Origin: Chloroflexota bacterium | GTDB lineage: Bacteria; Chloroflexota; Anaerolineae; Aggregatilineales; Aggregatilineaceae | DNA: 48,064 nucleotides | Assembly (NCBI GenBank): GCA_012729765.1 | Contig: JAAYCM010000012.1 | Coordinates: forward strand, 1 to 48,064 | Reading direction: 5' to 3' | In this document: in pieces, positions 16,737 to 27,029 of the stretch | How the letters are laid out: each line of letters begins with the position of its first letter | Numbering within the stretch: the stretch's first letter is position 1 | The notes under the pieces: generated by a model | What the model was told of the DNA's origin: nothing | The model's input: the letters and a program-made list of their open reading frames with translations, nothing else | Databases searched by the model: none | Program-made: the position numbers and the translations under genes

Positions 16737-17699
16737 ATGGGCGGTAGAGTCGCTTCGCTTGAAACCGCAAGCCCACTGGACAGAATCAGAGCGCGCTGGT
16801 TCACCCGTAAGACGCAGTACTCGCTTAGCCGGAATAATTTGGTGGGCTATCTTTTTGTTTCTCCCTGGCTTATTGGTTTTTTTCTGTTCAGCCTGATTCC
16901 AATCGCGGCCTCGCTGGTGCTGGCATTTACCGATTATGACCTGCTGGGCAACGACATTCGTTTTATCGGACTCGAGAACTTTGACCGGATGTTCACGCAG
17001 GACCTTCGCTACTGGAAATCCGTGAACGCCACGCTCCGGTATGTCTTCTTTGCCGTTCCCCTGCGTCTGACCTTTGCCCTGGGCGTCGCTATGCTGCTCA
17101 ACACCAAGCGCCGGGGGGTCTATCTCTATCGCGCGGCCTACTACACCCCGTCGATTGTCGGCGGCAGCGTGGCCGTCGCCGTGATGTGGCGTCAGATCTT
17201 CGGCACGGACGGGCTGGTCAACGCGCTGTTTGGGCTGGACGTGCGCTGGTATGGCGACCCCAAGTACGCGCTGTGGACCCTGATCACGCTGGCGGTGTGG
17301 CAGTTCGGCTCCCCGATGCTGATCTTCCTGGCCGGGCTGCGCCAGATTCCCAACGAACTTTATGAGGCGTCATCCATCGACGGCGCAAATGCCGGGCAGC
17401 GCTTCCTGCGGATCACCCTGCCGATGCTTACGCCCATCATTTTCTTCAACCTGGTCATGCAGACCATCCAGAATTTCCAGCAGTTCACCCAGGCATTTGT
17501 GATCACGGGCGGCAATGGCCGGCCCCTGGACCGGACGCTGCTCTATCCGCTGTATCTGTACCGGCGCGCCTTCGTCAATTATGAGATGGGCTATGCTTCG
17601 GCCATGTCGTGGGTGCTGCTGCTCACGATCGCGGTGCTGACGGCGGTGCTGTTTGTGTCGTCCGGGCGCTGGGTGTTTTATCACGGAGATAACCGATGA
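16737..17699 (+). CDS. Sugar ABC transporter permease (MalF/UgpA type)
   Basis: This 320-residue membrane subunit has about six transmembrane helices, beginning at NLVGYLFVSPWLIGFFLFSLIPI. The cytoplasmic EAA loop that contacts the ATPase reads IPNELYEASSIDGANAGQRFLRITLPMLTPII. The ATG at 16737 has AAGGAG 8 nt upstream, better than the in-frame GTG at 16731. Its stop overlaps the next permease start by ATGA. No ATP-binding gene occurs in this operon, so a shared MsmX-type ATPase encoded elsewhere is implied. Confidence 0.92.
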   Translation: MGGRVASLETASPLDRIRARWFTRKTQYSLSRNNLVGYLFVSPWLIGFFLFSLIPIAASLVLAFTDYDLLGNDIRFIGLENFDRMFTQDLRYWKSVNATLRYVFFAVPLRLTFALGVAMLLNTKRRGVYLYRAAYYTPSIVGGSVAVAVMWRQIFGTDGLVNALFGLDVRWYGDPKYALWTLITLAVWQFGSPMLIFLAGLRQIPNELYEASSIDGANAGQRFLRITLPMLTPIIFFNLVMQTIQNFQQFTQAFVITGGNGRPLDRTLLYPLYLYRRAFVNYEMGYASAMSWVLLLTIAVLTAVLFVSSGRWVFYHGDNR

Positions 17700-18586
17700 G
17701 CGGTATCAGCATCCCGAAGCAGACTGCAACCATTGCACTCAGCCAACGCCAAAAGCGGTTCCTGAAGGCGCTGCTCTATCACGTCTTCGTGGGCATCATC
17801 GGACTCGCGATGCTCTATCCGATCCTGTGGATGGTGGCGGCCTCGTTTAAGGAATCGTCCGAAATCTGGACCAATGTCCGCGCCCTGCTGCCCGAAACGC
17901 TGCGATTCGAAAACTATACCAACGGCTGGAAAGGCATCGGCGGGATCACCTTTACGACCTACTATAAGAACTCCTTCATCTACGCGGGGCTTGGCACGGT
18001 GTTTCAGGTCGCGGCGTCGGCGATCGTCGCCTATGGCTTTGCGCGGGTCGATTTCGTGGGCAAGAAGCTCTGGTTTACCCTGATGCTCGCCACACTGATG
18101 CTGCCCGACCAGGTGCGCATGATCCCGCAGTACATCGTGTTCGACCGCCTGGGCTGGATCAACACCTTCTACCCGCTGCTGCTGCCCCGGCTGGGCGGCG
18201 CGCCGTTCTTCATCTTCATGATCGTGCAGTTCATTCGCGGCATTCCCACCGAGCTGGACGAGGCGGCTCTGATCGACGGCTGCAGCAAGAGCGGCATCTT
18301 CTTCCGAATCATCCTGCCGCAGCTCAAACCGGCGATCATCACCGCCACGATCTTTTCCTTCTACTGGACGTGGGACGACTTCATGACGCCGTTCATCTAC
18401 CTGACACGGCCCGAACTGCACACCGTCTCTGTCGCGCTGCGCTCGTTTTCCGACCCGGCCAGCGCGACCGACTGGGGCGCGATCTTCGCTATGTCCAGCC
18501 TGTCGCTGCTGCCCGTGTTCATCATCTTCATCTTCTTCCAGCGCTATCTGGTCGAAGGGATCGCGACCACCGGGCTGAAGGGCTAG
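17696..18586 (+). CDS. Sugar ABC transporter permease (MalG/UgpE type)
   Basis: This 296-residue second membrane subunit has the usual MalG opening (GIIGLAMLYPILWMVAASFK) and the EAA loop IPTELDEAALIDGCSKSGIFFRIILPQLKPAI. About six transmembrane segments are visible. Its ATG overlaps the stop of the preceding permease (17696-17699), so the pair is translationally coupled. It should form the heterodimeric channel with that subunit. Confidence 0.92.
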   Translation: MSGISIPKQTATIALSQRQKRFLKALLYHVFVGIIGLAMLYPILWMVAASFKESSEIWTNVRALLPETLRFENYTNGWKGIGGITFTTYYKNSFIYAGLGTVFQVAASAIVAYGFARVDFVGKKLWFTLMLATLMLPDQVRMIPQYIVFDRLGWINTFYPLLLPRLGGAPFFIFMIVQFIRGIPTELDEAALIDGCSKSGIFFRIILPQLKPAIITATIFSFYWTWDDFMTPFIYLTRPELHTVSVALRSFSDPASATDWGAIFAMSSLSLLPVFIIFIFFQRYLVEGIATTGLKG

Positions 18587-18598
18587 GATTGGCCGCGC

Positions 18599-19243
18599 GT
18601 GAGCCATCGCAGCGAGCAAGCCAGGGCGGAGCCGCCGCCGCGCCGGGGTGAGCTGATCGACAAGGCGACGACGTTTATCCTGGTGAATATGCTGTGGATG
18701 GTGCTGGCCGCGCCGATCGTCACTCTGCCGCCGGCCACTGCCGGGCTGTTCGCCACGCTGACGCCCTGGGTACGCGGGCAGCACTCCGAGCCGTTCCGCG
18801 ATTTCTTCGGGGCGATGCGGCGCTACGCTTTGCAAAGCCTGGCGATCGTGCTGGCCGATGTCGTGATCGGGCTGGTGATCTGGCTCAACTTCGGCATCCT
18901 GCGCCAGATGGGGACGAGTGTCCCGGCGGTGATATCGCTCAGCGCCACGATCTTCGTCACACTCGCGGCGGTGGCGGCCAATCTCTACCTGTGGCCACTG
19001 CTGGTTAGCGTGGACGCCCCGCTCAAACAGATCGTGCGCGCGGCGGTGCGGCTGGTGCTGCTGCGCCCTGCCTGGTCGATCTTCGCCAGCCTGATCGCGC
19101 TGCTGCCCCTGCTCGTCTCACTGACGCTGCCGCGCTTCATCGCCCTGCTGCTGCCCTTCTCGACCTGCGCGCTGCTGGCAAGCTGGGGCGCGTGGCGCGT
19201 GCTGAGAAGCTTTGTCGACAACCGCACCCTTAAAGGAATTTGA
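18599..19243 (+). CDS. DUF624 (YesL-like) membrane protein
   Basis: This 214-residue protein has about five hydrophobic helices. The opening segment, helix NMLWMVLAAPIVTLPPATAGLFATL, is the DUF624 signature seen in Bacillus subtilis YesL and its relatives. These proteins almost always sit beside CUT1 importers and GH105 enzymes for pectin fragments, but their function is unknown; a transport accessory role is likely. The start is GTG 18599, 12 bp after the permease. Its stop overlaps the region just before the GH105 start. Confidence 0.8.
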   Translation: MSHRSEQARAEPPPRRGELIDKATTFILVNMLWMVLAAPIVTLPPATAGLFATLTPWVRGQHSEPFRDFFGAMRRYALQSLAIVLADVVIGLVIWLNFGILRQMGTSVPAVISLSATIFVTLAAVAANLYLWPLLVSVDAPLKQIVRAAVRLVLLRPAWSIFASLIALLPLLVSLTLPRFIALLLPFSTCALLASWGAWRVLRSFVDNRTLKGI

Positions 19244-19248
19244 GCGTT

Positions 19249-20310
19249 ATGTGCGCTGTATCCGATACCGAAATCTGCCGGGTTGCCGACGCGACGATCC
19301 GGCTGCTGCAAGACGAATATGAGAATTTTCTGCCCGAAATCAACCGCTGGGACTGGATGCCCGGTGTTGGCCTTTATGGGCTGATCCGCGCCTATGAAAC
19401 CCTGGGCGAGCGGCGCTATCTCGACTACCCCAAACACTACATCGATCGGCTGCTGGCGGTGGACAACGTGTCGTACTCGATCAACGGCGCGATCCTGTTC
19501 GAGACGGTGCTCAAGCTGCGCGAGCACTGCGGCGACCCGATCTACGAACAAGAGCTGCGCTACTTCCTGCGCTGGCTGCTGCGCAGTGCGCCCAAATGCC
19601 AGAATGACTGTTATCAGCATACCTGGGTCGAGCCGAAAGCGAATCTGTCCGATCAGGTATGGATCGACACGCTGTATATGGCCGGGATCGTGCTGGCGGA
19701 TAGCTGGCGCGCGCTCGGCTGCGAGGCGTGCAAGGCCGAGGCGCTGCTGCAATTCGCGGCGCACCAATGCCTGCAAGACGGCGAAACGGGCCTCTACCGC
19801 CACCTGTACAACGTCAGGACCGACGATTATATGGCAGGCGCGTTCTGGGGGCGCGGCAACGGCTGGATGGCGGCCAGCGTGGTCGATATCCTCGACGCGC
19901 TGGGGACGGACGATCCCGCCCACGCTGACATCATCGACTCGTTCCAGCGCCAGATGGCCGCCGTGCAGCGTGTCCAGGAGCCGGATGGATCGTTCCGCAC
20001 CATCCTGAACGACCGGGACACGTATATCGAGATGTCGGGGACGGCGGCGCTGGGCTACGCGGCGCTCAAGGGCGTGCGGCTCGGCCTGCTGGATCGCTCG
20101 TTCGAGGATGTTGGAATGCTCGCCCTGGACGCGCTCCGGTGCAATATCGGCGCGGACGGCATCATCGCCAACGTATCGAGCGGGACATCGGGCTTTATCG
20201 CCTACGAGGACTACAACACGATCCCGATTGGCCCCCGGCTGTACGGGCAGGCGTTGGCACTGCTGCTGCTGACCGAACATCTGAAATACGGCCCGCCGGG
20301 CGCGGGTTAG
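19249..20310 (+). CDS. GH105/GH88 family unsaturated glucuronyl/rhamnogalacturonyl hydrolase 1
   Basis: This predicted cytosolic alpha/alpha-barrel enzyme removes the terminal 4,5-unsaturated uronic acid from oligosaccharides made by polysaccharide lyases. In YteR the catalytic Asp lies in a Q-x-W-x-D motif; here it is D140 in SDQVWIDTLYMAG. A second conserved stretch is AGAFWGRGNGWMAAS. Length 353 is normal. There is no signal peptide, so it acts on imported products. I prefer ATG 19249; an in-frame TTG at 19240 overlaps the DUF624 stop. As last gene of the LacI-1-controlled operon it should act on what the importer brings in. Confidence 0.88.
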   Translation: MCAVSDTEICRVADATIRLLQDEYENFLPEINRWDWMPGVGLYGLIRAYETLGERRYLDYPKHYIDRLLAVDNVSYSINGAILFETVLKLREHCGDPIYEQELRYFLRWLLRSAPKCQNDCYQHTWVEPKANLSDQVWIDTLYMAGIVLADSWRALGCEACKAEALLQFAAHQCLQDGETGLYRHLYNVRTDDYMAGAFWGRGNGWMAASVVDILDALGTDDPAHADIIDSFQRQMAAVQRVQEPDGSFRTILNDRDTYIEMSGTAALGYAALKGVRLGLLDRSFEDVGMLALDALRCNIGADGIIANVSSGTSGFIAYEDYNTIPIGPRLYGQALALLLLTEHLKYGPPGAG

Positions 20311-20329
20311 CGGCTGTTACGCATTTTTG

Positions 20330-20428
20330 CCCCCATCCCCCGGCCCCTTCCCCCACGCTATCGCGGAGGGAAGGGGGTGAAACCTGAAGTCCTTCCCTCA
20401 TTTTGGGGGAAGGATTTAGGATGGGGGG
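20330..20428. repeat. Dispersed ~90-bp GC-rich palindromic repeat, copy A
   Basis: This element has inverted ends (CCCCCATCC... and ...GGATGGGGG), an internal GGAGGGAAGGGG, and a hairpin core TCCTTCCC-TCATTTTGG-GGGAAGGA. The second copy at 39367-39457 is in the opposite orientation and nearly identical over its right half, including the run from TCCTTCCC to GGATGGGGG. It sits between the GH105 stop and the end of the convergent oxidoreductase gene. It carries no ORF. It may be a non-autonomous, MITE-like or REP-like element that doubles as a terminator. Confidence 0.75.
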
Positions 20429-20434
20429 CAGACA

Positions 20435-21775
<1,341 letters not shown>

Positions 21776-21807
21776 GATCGAATTCCTCTATGCAGGATGT
21801 GTACCTG

Positions 21808-22893
21808 TCAGTTTGCGGATTTGCGCCCCGATCGCGGCAGCGCACGGGTGCTCCCCCGCACGATCAGCTCCGGCAGCAGCACGTGCTGGTGCGGCTCGGT
21901 GTGCGGCTGCTGGATCTGCTCGAATAGAAACTGGAACGCCAGCCGGTTTTGCAGGTCGAAGTCGAAGGCGACCGTCGTCAGGGGCGGATCGAGAAAGCGC
22001 GCGTGCGGGGCGTTGTCGTAGCTGACCAGTGAGATGTCGCCGGGGACGCGCAGGCCGCGCTCGCGGATGGCGTGCAGCGCGCCGACCGCCATATGATCGT
22101 TGGCGAGGATGACCGCCGTGAACGGCTGGCCCTGGTCGAACAACTGGCGCATCGCATCGTAGCCGGTTTCGACCGCGCTCTTGGTCGTGGTGAAGTCGCC
22201 TTCCGCCGCCGGTCCCGGCTCCAGGCCGTGTTCGAGCAGCAGCTTGCGCCACGTCTCATAGCGCCAGCAGGCGTTGATCGCGCGCAGGGTGCCGGTCACG
22301 ATCGCGATCTGGCGGTGGCCCAGGTCGAGCAGGTGTTGGACCGCAAGCTGCGTGGCGCGCACCTGGTCGAAGCCCACCCACGTAATCCGGCGGGACTCCA
22401 GCGCAAAGTCGCGCCGCACCAGCGGGATACCGTTGGCCAGCGCCAGCAGCTCGTCATCCTCGATGTGCAGCTTCGGCGCGTAGAGAAACACGCCGTCCAC
22501 CATGCGCGCGGCGGCGATTTCCAGCGTCCGGCCCAGGTTCTCGGATGTGCACTCGGTATAGAGCGCCGAATAGCCCAGGCCCTCAAGCGGCGTGGTCCGG
22601 GCCGGCGGGCGACCCGGCGGCCAGAAATGGGCCGGATCGAGCAGCGGCACCTCGAACGGGAATTTGCCATCGACCGTGATCACCTGAATGATCTGCGAGC
22701 GCTGGGTCGTCAGCATTTGCGCTGCCAGATTGCGCTCGTAGCCCAGCTTGCGGATCGCCTGCAAGACGCGGGTCCGCGTGGCGGGCGCGACCTTCGGGTG
22801 ATCGTTGAGCACGCGCGAGACGGTTTGATGCGAGACTCCCGCCTCGTGGGCGACATCGCGAATGGTGGGCCGGTTATCCCTGGGTGCTGCCAT
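21808..22893 (-). CDS. LacI family transcriptional regulator 2
   Basis: This 361-residue paralogue of the regulator at 13974-14981 has helix-turn-helix RPTIRDVAHEAGVSHQTVSRVLND followed by an effector-binding domain. Identity to regulator 1 is high along the whole length, but it carries an extra Pro-rich segment of ~17 residues (around DPAHFWPPGRPPARTTP) after GKFPFEVPLL, in the first effector lobe. The ATG at 22893 has GAGG 5 nt upstream. It is the first gene of an operon with the Gfo/Idh/MocA oxidoreductase and is divergent from the second GH105. An operator follows its own -10 box. Confidence 0.9.
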   Translation of the reverse strand: MAAPRDNRPTIRDVAHEAGVSHQTVSRVLNDHPKVAPATRTRVLQAIRKLGYERNLAAQMLTTQRSQIIQVITVDGKFPFEVPLLDPAHFWPPGRPPARTTPLEGLGYSALYTECTSENLGRTLEIAAARMVDGVFLYAPKLHIEDDELLALANGIPLVRRDFALESRRITWVGFDQVRATQLAVQHLLDLGHRQIAIVTGTLRAINACWRYETWRKLLLEHGLEPGPAAEGDFTTTKSAVETGYDAMRQLFDQGQPFTAVILANDHMAVGALHAIRERGLRVPGDISLVSYDNAPHARFLDPPLTTVAFDFDLQNRLAFQFLFEQIQQPHTEPHQHVLLPELIVRGSTRALPRSGRKSAN

Positions 22894-22911
22894 CGTATCC
22901 TCGGAGTCGTT

Positions 22912-22925
22912 TGTGACCTGTAACA
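22912..22925. promoter_or_regulatory. LacI-type operator 2a (TGTGACCTGTAACA)
   Basis: This 14-bp match to the shared operator has half-sites GTGAC and GTAAC around CT. It lies 18 bp upstream of LacI 2 and immediately past the predicted -10 of that gene on the minus strand, a typical autoregulatory position. Confidence 0.75.
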
Positions 22926-22928
22926 CAC

Positions 22929-22957
22929 TTTATACTTGATCTTCGTCAGAAAGGCAA
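22929..22957 (-). promoter_or_regulatory. Promoter of LacI regulator 2
   Basis: On the minus strand TTGCCT (22957-22952) and TATAAA (22934-22929) are separated by 17 bp. The operator at 22912-22925 lies just downstream. Confidence 0.6.
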
Positions 22958-22999
22958 TCGCATCCCGTCAAATGCGGGCACAGCAGACCTCACTTTCCC

Positions 23000-23029
23000 T
23001 TGACAACGAGTCGACTTTCGCTATATGAT
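23000..23029 (+). promoter_or_regulatory. Promoter of the second GH105 gene
   Basis: A consensus -35 TTGACA (23000-23005) and a -10 TATGAT (23024-23029) are separated by 18 bp, with the operator starting four bases later. The layout copies that of the importer promoter at 15190. Confidence 0.7.
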
Positions 23030-23032
23030 GCA

Positions 23033-23046
23033 TGTGACCAGTAACA
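23033..23046. promoter_or_regulatory. LacI-type operator 2b (TGTGACCAGTAACA)
   Basis: The fourth copy of the shared operator covers the predicted start site of the GH105 transcript. It differs from operator 2a at one base only (A for T in the centre). Confidence 0.75.
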
Positions 23047-23120
23047 CAAATGACGCGTTAATCGCTGCTCACGTTGGAATCCTGGTCGCTGCCGTTTTCG
23101 CCAAAAAGTGAGATAAGCCG

Positions 23121-24215
23121 ATGACCGAATATTCCCGCTGGCCGAGCCGGATGGCCGATTCGATCATGCAGCAGCACCCGATCCTGGGGACCAAATGGGC
23201 CTATGAGTGGGGCGTTGTGCTCAAGGGTATCGAGCAGCTCTGGCACCATACCGGCCAGCGCGCCTATTTCGACTACATCCAGCGCAACATCGACGCGTTT
23301 GTCGGGCCAGACGGCAGCATTCACACCTACGCGCTTGAGGAATACAACCTCGACCAGATCAACACCGGCAAGCTGCTGTTTGGGCTGTGGTGCGAGACGG
23401 GCGACGAGCGTTATCGGCAGGCGATCCTGCAACTGCGCGACCAGCTTCGGACGCACCCGCGCACCAGCGAGCAGGGCTTCTGGCACAAGAACATCTATCC
23501 CCACCAGATGTGGCTCGACGGAATCTATATGCAGGGGCCGTTCTATGCCGAGTTCGGGCGGCGTTTCGACGAGCCGGAAGCCTTCGACGACGTGGCGCGG
23601 CAGATCATCCTGGTTGAGCAGCACACGCGCGACGCGGAAACCGGGCTGCTTTATCACGGCTGGGACGAAAGCCGCCAGCAAGCGTGGGCCGATCCCGAAA
23701 CCGGCTGCTCGCCGCATTTCTGGGGCCGCGCGATCGGCTGGTATGTGATGGCGATCCCGGATGTACTCGACCACCTGCCCCACGATCACCCGCAGCGCGG
23801 CACGATCCTCGACATTTTCCGCACCACGATCGACGCGCTGGTGAAGGTCCAGAACCCGGCAACCGGGCTGTGGTACCAGATTCTCGATCAGCCCGACCGG
23901 CCCGGTAACTATCTCGAAACGTCGGCGTCGTGCATGTTCATCTATGCCCTCGCCAGGGGTGCCGCCGAAGGCTATCTCGCCCCGCATTACCGCGATATCG
24001 CCGCCAGAGCCTACCAGGGCATCCTGGATCGCTTCGTGGAGGTGGACGCCGGGGACGTGATCCGGCTGCACGGCATTTGCAGCGTGGCCGGGCTGGGCGG
24101 CAATCCCTACCGCGACGGCTCGTTCGCCTATTATGTGAGCGAAAAGGTCGTCGCCAACGACTACAAGGGCGTCGGCGCGTTTATCCTGGCCGGGGCCGCG
24201 CTGGGCGACCTCTAG
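23121..24215 (+). CDS. GH105/GH88 family unsaturated glucuronyl/rhamnogalacturonyl hydrolase 2
   Basis: This 364-residue cytosolic glycoside hydrolase is closer to B. subtilis YteR/YesR than the first copy. The catalytic Asp is D133 in HQMWLDGIYMQGPF, and the family stretches HFWGRAIGWYVMAIPDVLD and LETSASCMFIYALARG are present. There is no signal peptide. It has its own LacI-controlled promoter divergent from LacI 2. Divergence from the enzyme at 19249 suggests the two attack different unsaturated disaccharides. Confidence 0.92.
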   Translation: MTEYSRWPSRMADSIMQQHPILGTKWAYEWGVVLKGIEQLWHHTGQRAYFDYIQRNIDAFVGPDGSIHTYALEEYNLDQINTGKLLFGLWCETGDERYRQAILQLRDQLRTHPRTSEQGFWHKNIYPHQMWLDGIYMQGPFYAEFGRRFDEPEAFDDVARQIILVEQHTRDAETGLLYHGWDESRQQAWADPETGCSPHFWGRAIGWYVMAIPDVLDHLPHDHPQRGTILDIFRTTIDALVKVQNPATGLWYQILDQPDRPGNYLETSASCMFIYALARGAAEGYLAPHYRDIAARAYQGILDRFVEVDAGDVIRLHGICSVAGLGGNPYRDGSFAYYVSEKVVANDYKGVGAFILAGAALGDL

Positions 24216-24298
24216 CCGTCCTGGATAAGAGATTTCTCGAATACAATTCCTGCTGTCGAGTAAGCCAGATTGCCTGGTTGAATCCGAATCCTTTATCA

Positions 24299-25189
24299 AT
24301 GGGACAGCCCAGACCGATGCAGACACAGCCAGATCACGGATCAGAGGCGCAAATTGCGCGGTGCCTTCGCCTACTGGAAAGCATTTTGGGACCAGACCTG
24401 CTCGGTGTGTATCTGTATGGGTCGGCTATCGTCGGTGGATTGCAGCCCTATAGTGACCTCGACCTGTTTGTCGTTTCGAACCGGCCAACCACCCCTGAAG
24501 AGAAGGCCCGGTTGGCAGCCAGTTTGCCGACTATTTCCGGCAATTACTTCGCCAGGGTATCGGAGATCGCCAGCGCGGGCACGGATCAAGTCTCGTCCCC
24601 ACGGGCCCTTGAACTGCTGATAGTGGTAAAGTCCGAAGTCAATCCCTGGCACTATCCGCCGGCGTTTGATTTTCAATATGGTGATTGGCTCCGCCAGGAA
24701 TTTGAGGGCGGCAATATTGAGCCCTGGCCGGCGAAGGTGATGCCAGACCTGGCTCTGCTCGTTACTCAGGTGCTCCTGGCCAGCAAAACACTGCTGGGCC
24801 CAGCACCGGAGCAACTGCTTGCCCCGGTGCCTTATCATGACTTTATGATCGCTTCGGTGAAAGAGCTGGACAGCCTGGCGGCTGATCTTGCCAGCGATAC
24901 CCGTAATGTGCTGCTGACGTTTGCCCGCATCTGGAGTACTGTCGTCACGGACGCTATTCGCTCGAAGCCAGATGTCGCTGCCTGGGCACTCGATAGGCTG
25001 CCTGCAGCATACCAGCCGGTCATGCAGCGCGCGCGTGCGATCTGTATTGGAGAAGCGCCTGAGCATTGGAGTGATATTGATGCGCTGGTCCAACCCTGCA
25101 CTGATTTCATGCTGAGTAAAATCAGGGAGCAGATCGCGCTGCTAGAGTCCGCTGATCACACTCACAAATCGATCAAACTGGCTGAGTGA
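24299..25189 (+). CDS. AadA-like aminoglycoside nucleotidyltransferase family protein (ANT(3'')/ANT(9)-like)
   Basis: This 296-residue nucleotidyltransferase resembles AadA along its length. The N-terminal domain has LYGSAIVGGLQPYSDLDLFVV (catalytic G41-S42, D53 and D55) and an Glu (E105, in RALELLIVV) aligning with the AadA catalytic base. The C-terminal helical domain has DLALLVTQVLLASKTLLGPAPEQLL, NVLLTFARIWSTVVT and LPAAYQPVMQRAR, all close to AadA. The core residues for adenylylating streptomycin/spectinomycin are therefore present. The start is uncertain (ATG 24299 or 24317; no strong ribosome site). Base composition is somewhat less GC-rich than neighbours, hinting at separate ancestry. 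Resistance in nature is plausible but unproven. Confidence 0.85.
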   Translation: MGQPRPMQTQPDHGSEAQIARCLRLLESILGPDLLGVYLYGSAIVGGLQPYSDLDLFVVSNRPTTPEEKARLAASLPTISGNYFARVSEIASAGTDQVSSPRALELLIVVKSEVNPWHYPPAFDFQYGDWLRQEFEGGNIEPWPAKVMPDLALLVTQVLLASKTLLGPAPEQLLAPVPYHDFMIASVKELDSLAADLASDTRNVLLTFARIWSTVVTDAIRSKPDVAAWALDRLPAAYQPVMQRARAICIGEAPEHWSDIDALVQPCTDFMLSKIREQIALLESADHTHKSIKLAE

Positions 25190-25199
25190 CCGGCGCCCT

Positions 25200-26261
25200 C
25201 TACCCGCCCCCGGCCTGGATCGCGGCGCGCATATAGCCCAGGGCATAGGCCATCCCGGCGTGCCAGGGCGCGGCGCACGTCATCTGCGGCGTATGATCGG
25301 GGATCATCACACCGTCGAACCCGTTGGCTTGCAGGATGCGGATCACGCGCAGCATGTCCACGTCGCCCTCGTCCACAAACACCTCGTGATAGTGCGGCAC
25401 CTTGCCCCGGATGTTGCGGAAGTGCACATAGGCGATCGCCTGCTGGCGGCTGTACTGGTCCACCACCTCGTAAATATCGCCCTCGGACATCTCGGCCAGC
25501 GAGCCGATGCAGAATTCGAGCTGGTTGGCCGGGCTGGGCCAGCGGTCGAGAAGCTGCTGGTAGTAGCGCGGCTGGTAGACCAGGCGGGCCGTGCCGCGCA
25601 GCGTGGGCATGGGCGGATCGTCGGGGTGCAGCGCCAGCCGGACTCCGGCCTCTTCCGCCACCGGCAGCACAGCCTCCAGGAACGCGCTCAGCCGCGCCCA
25701 CAACTGCTCGTGCGTCACCTCACCGAGCGTGCCCGGCGCGGCGTCGGGATCGATGATCATGTTCCACACCATGCCGTTGGGGATTGGCGTTTCGGGCGGG
25801 CCGTCGGTGGTGCTGAAGCCGACCGAGACTGCCCCGCCGCGCGCATAGGGCGCTTCGATATGTCCCCATACCCCGGCGATGCTGAAGTTGTAGCCCAGCG
25901 TCGGGATGCCCACCTCGCCGAAGGTGCGAATGATGCGCTTGACCGTCTCTAGCTGCTCGTCGCGGCGCGGCCCGTCGAGCAGGACATCGTGCCACAGCAC
26001 CGGGTCGAGATTCTCGACGGCGGCCAGCGCCAGCCCTTCGGCGTTGATCGCCTGCTTGAGCGCGTGCAGATTCTCCGCTTCCCAGATTTCCAGCCCGCGC
26101 CCGGCGAGGCCCCAGCCGTCGTCGCGCCCGGTCGTGATACGCGGCGCTTCGGCGAAATAGTCGCACAGGTGCGCCACAATCGCGCTCGCGCCCGCCTGCC
26201 GCGCAAACCGATAGTTGTCCGGCGTCAGCATGTGCCGGTACAGTCCCAAACCTAGCTGCAT
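25200..26261 (-). CDS. uxuA: D-mannonate dehydratase
   Basis: This enzyme converts D-mannonate to 2-keto-3-deoxy-D-gluconate in hexuronate breakdown. The 353-residue TIM-barrel shows the family motifs LALHPDDPPMP, VHFRNIRGKVPHYHEVFVDEGDVDM and MIPDHTPQM, which carry the metal-binding His, Cys and Asp residues, plus YNFSIAGVWGH. GGAGAGG lies just before the ATG. It starts 12 bp after the SDR gene, giving the order SDR then mannonate dehydratase. This links the locus to glucuronate-type sugars. Glucuronate isomerase and the KDG kinase/aldolase are not in the window. Confidence 0.92.
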   Translation of the reverse strand: MQLGLGLYRHMLTPDNYRFARQAGASAIVAHLCDYFAEAPRITTGRDDGWGLAGRGLEIWEAENLHALKQAINAEGLALAAVENLDPVLWHDVLLDGPRRDEQLETVKRIIRTFGEVGIPTLGYNFSIAGVWGHIEAPYARGGAVSVGFSTTDGPPETPIPNGMVWNMIIDPDAAPGTLGEVTHEQLWARLSAFLEAVLPVAEEAGVRLALHPDDPPMPTLRGTARLVYQPRYYQQLLDRWPSPANQLEFCIGSLAEMSEGDIYEVVDQYSRQQAIAYVHFRNIRGKVPHYHEVFVDEGDVDMLRVIRILQANGFDGVMIPDHTPQMTCAAPWHAGMAYALGYMRAAIQAGGG

Positions 26262-26273
26262 GGTGTCCCTCTC

Positions 26274-27029
26274 CTAGAAGCCAATCGAGATGCCCCCGTC
26301 CACCGGGAGCAGTACGCCGGTTACAAAACGGGCCGCCGGCGAGCACAGATAGACCGCCGCCCACCCGATATCCTCTGGTTTGCCGAGACGTTTCATCGGT
26401 GTGCGCGTCAGGACGCGTTCGCGGCGCGGCGCGTCGTTGGCGAGCGCCTTGAGCGACATATCGGACTCGATCCAGCCCGGCGCGATGGCGTTGACGCGAA
26501 TCCCGTCCGCCGACAGCTCGGTCGCCAGGGTGCGCACCAGCCCGACCAGCGCGGTTTTGGCGGCGGAATAGGCCACCACTTCGGGGATACCCATCAGCGA
26601 GGCCATCGACGCGATGAACAGGATGTTGCCGCGTCCCTGCTGTTTCATGCCGGGGATCAGCGCCCGCGAGAGCGCAAACGCGCCCAGCACATGCGTATCG
26701 ATCACGCGCTGGAATTCCTGCACGGTCGTCTGCTCGGCGCGCTTCTTGAGGTGAATCCCGGCGTTGTTGACCAGGATCGAGATCGGACCGGCCTGCTCCG
26801 TCACCTGCGTAACCAGCGCCTCGGCCCGGTCAAGCTCGGTCACGTCAAACACCATATACGACGCCTGCGGGCCGAGTTCCTGGACGGCCTGCTCAAGCTG
26901 TGCCGCGCGCCGCCCCAGGATCACGACGCGCGCGCCAGCCTGCACAAAACAGCGCGCGATCGCCAGGCCGAGGCCGGTGCCGCCGCCCGTGATCAGCGCC
27001 GTTTCTTCGCTGAGGGAAAAAGCGTTCAT
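26274..27029 (-). CDS. SDR family oxidoreductase, probable D-mannonate oxidoreductase (fructuronate reductase)
   Basis: This 251-residue classical short-chain dehydrogenase has the cofactor motif TGGGTGLG (14-21), NNAG (88-91), catalytic Ser in IASMASLMG (140-147) and Y154-x3-K158. In Bacillus the UxuB step (fructuronate to mannonate) is done by an SDR. Placement 12 bp ahead of mannonate dehydratase in one operon makes that the best guess. A 2-deoxy-gluconate 3-dehydrogenase (KduD-like) is the main alternative, since it also handles products of unsaturated uronates. Confidence 0.85.
   Translation of the reverse strand: MNAFSLSEETALITGGGTGLGLAIARCFVQAGARVVILGRRAAQLEQAVQELGPQASYMVFDVTELDRAEALVTQVTEQAGPISILVNNAGIHLKKRAEQTTVQEFQRVIDTHVLGAFALSRALIPGMKQQGRGNILFIASMASLMGIPEVVAYSAAKTALVGLVRTLATELSADGIRVNAIAPGWIESDMSLKALANDAPRRERVLTRTPMKRLGKPEDIGWAAVYLCSPAARFVTGVLLPVDGGISIGF

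Noticed and set aside
18985..20280. 431-codon minus-strand frame opposite DUF624 and GH105
   Set aside because: Shadow frame; the opposite genes form a tight operon with family motifs.
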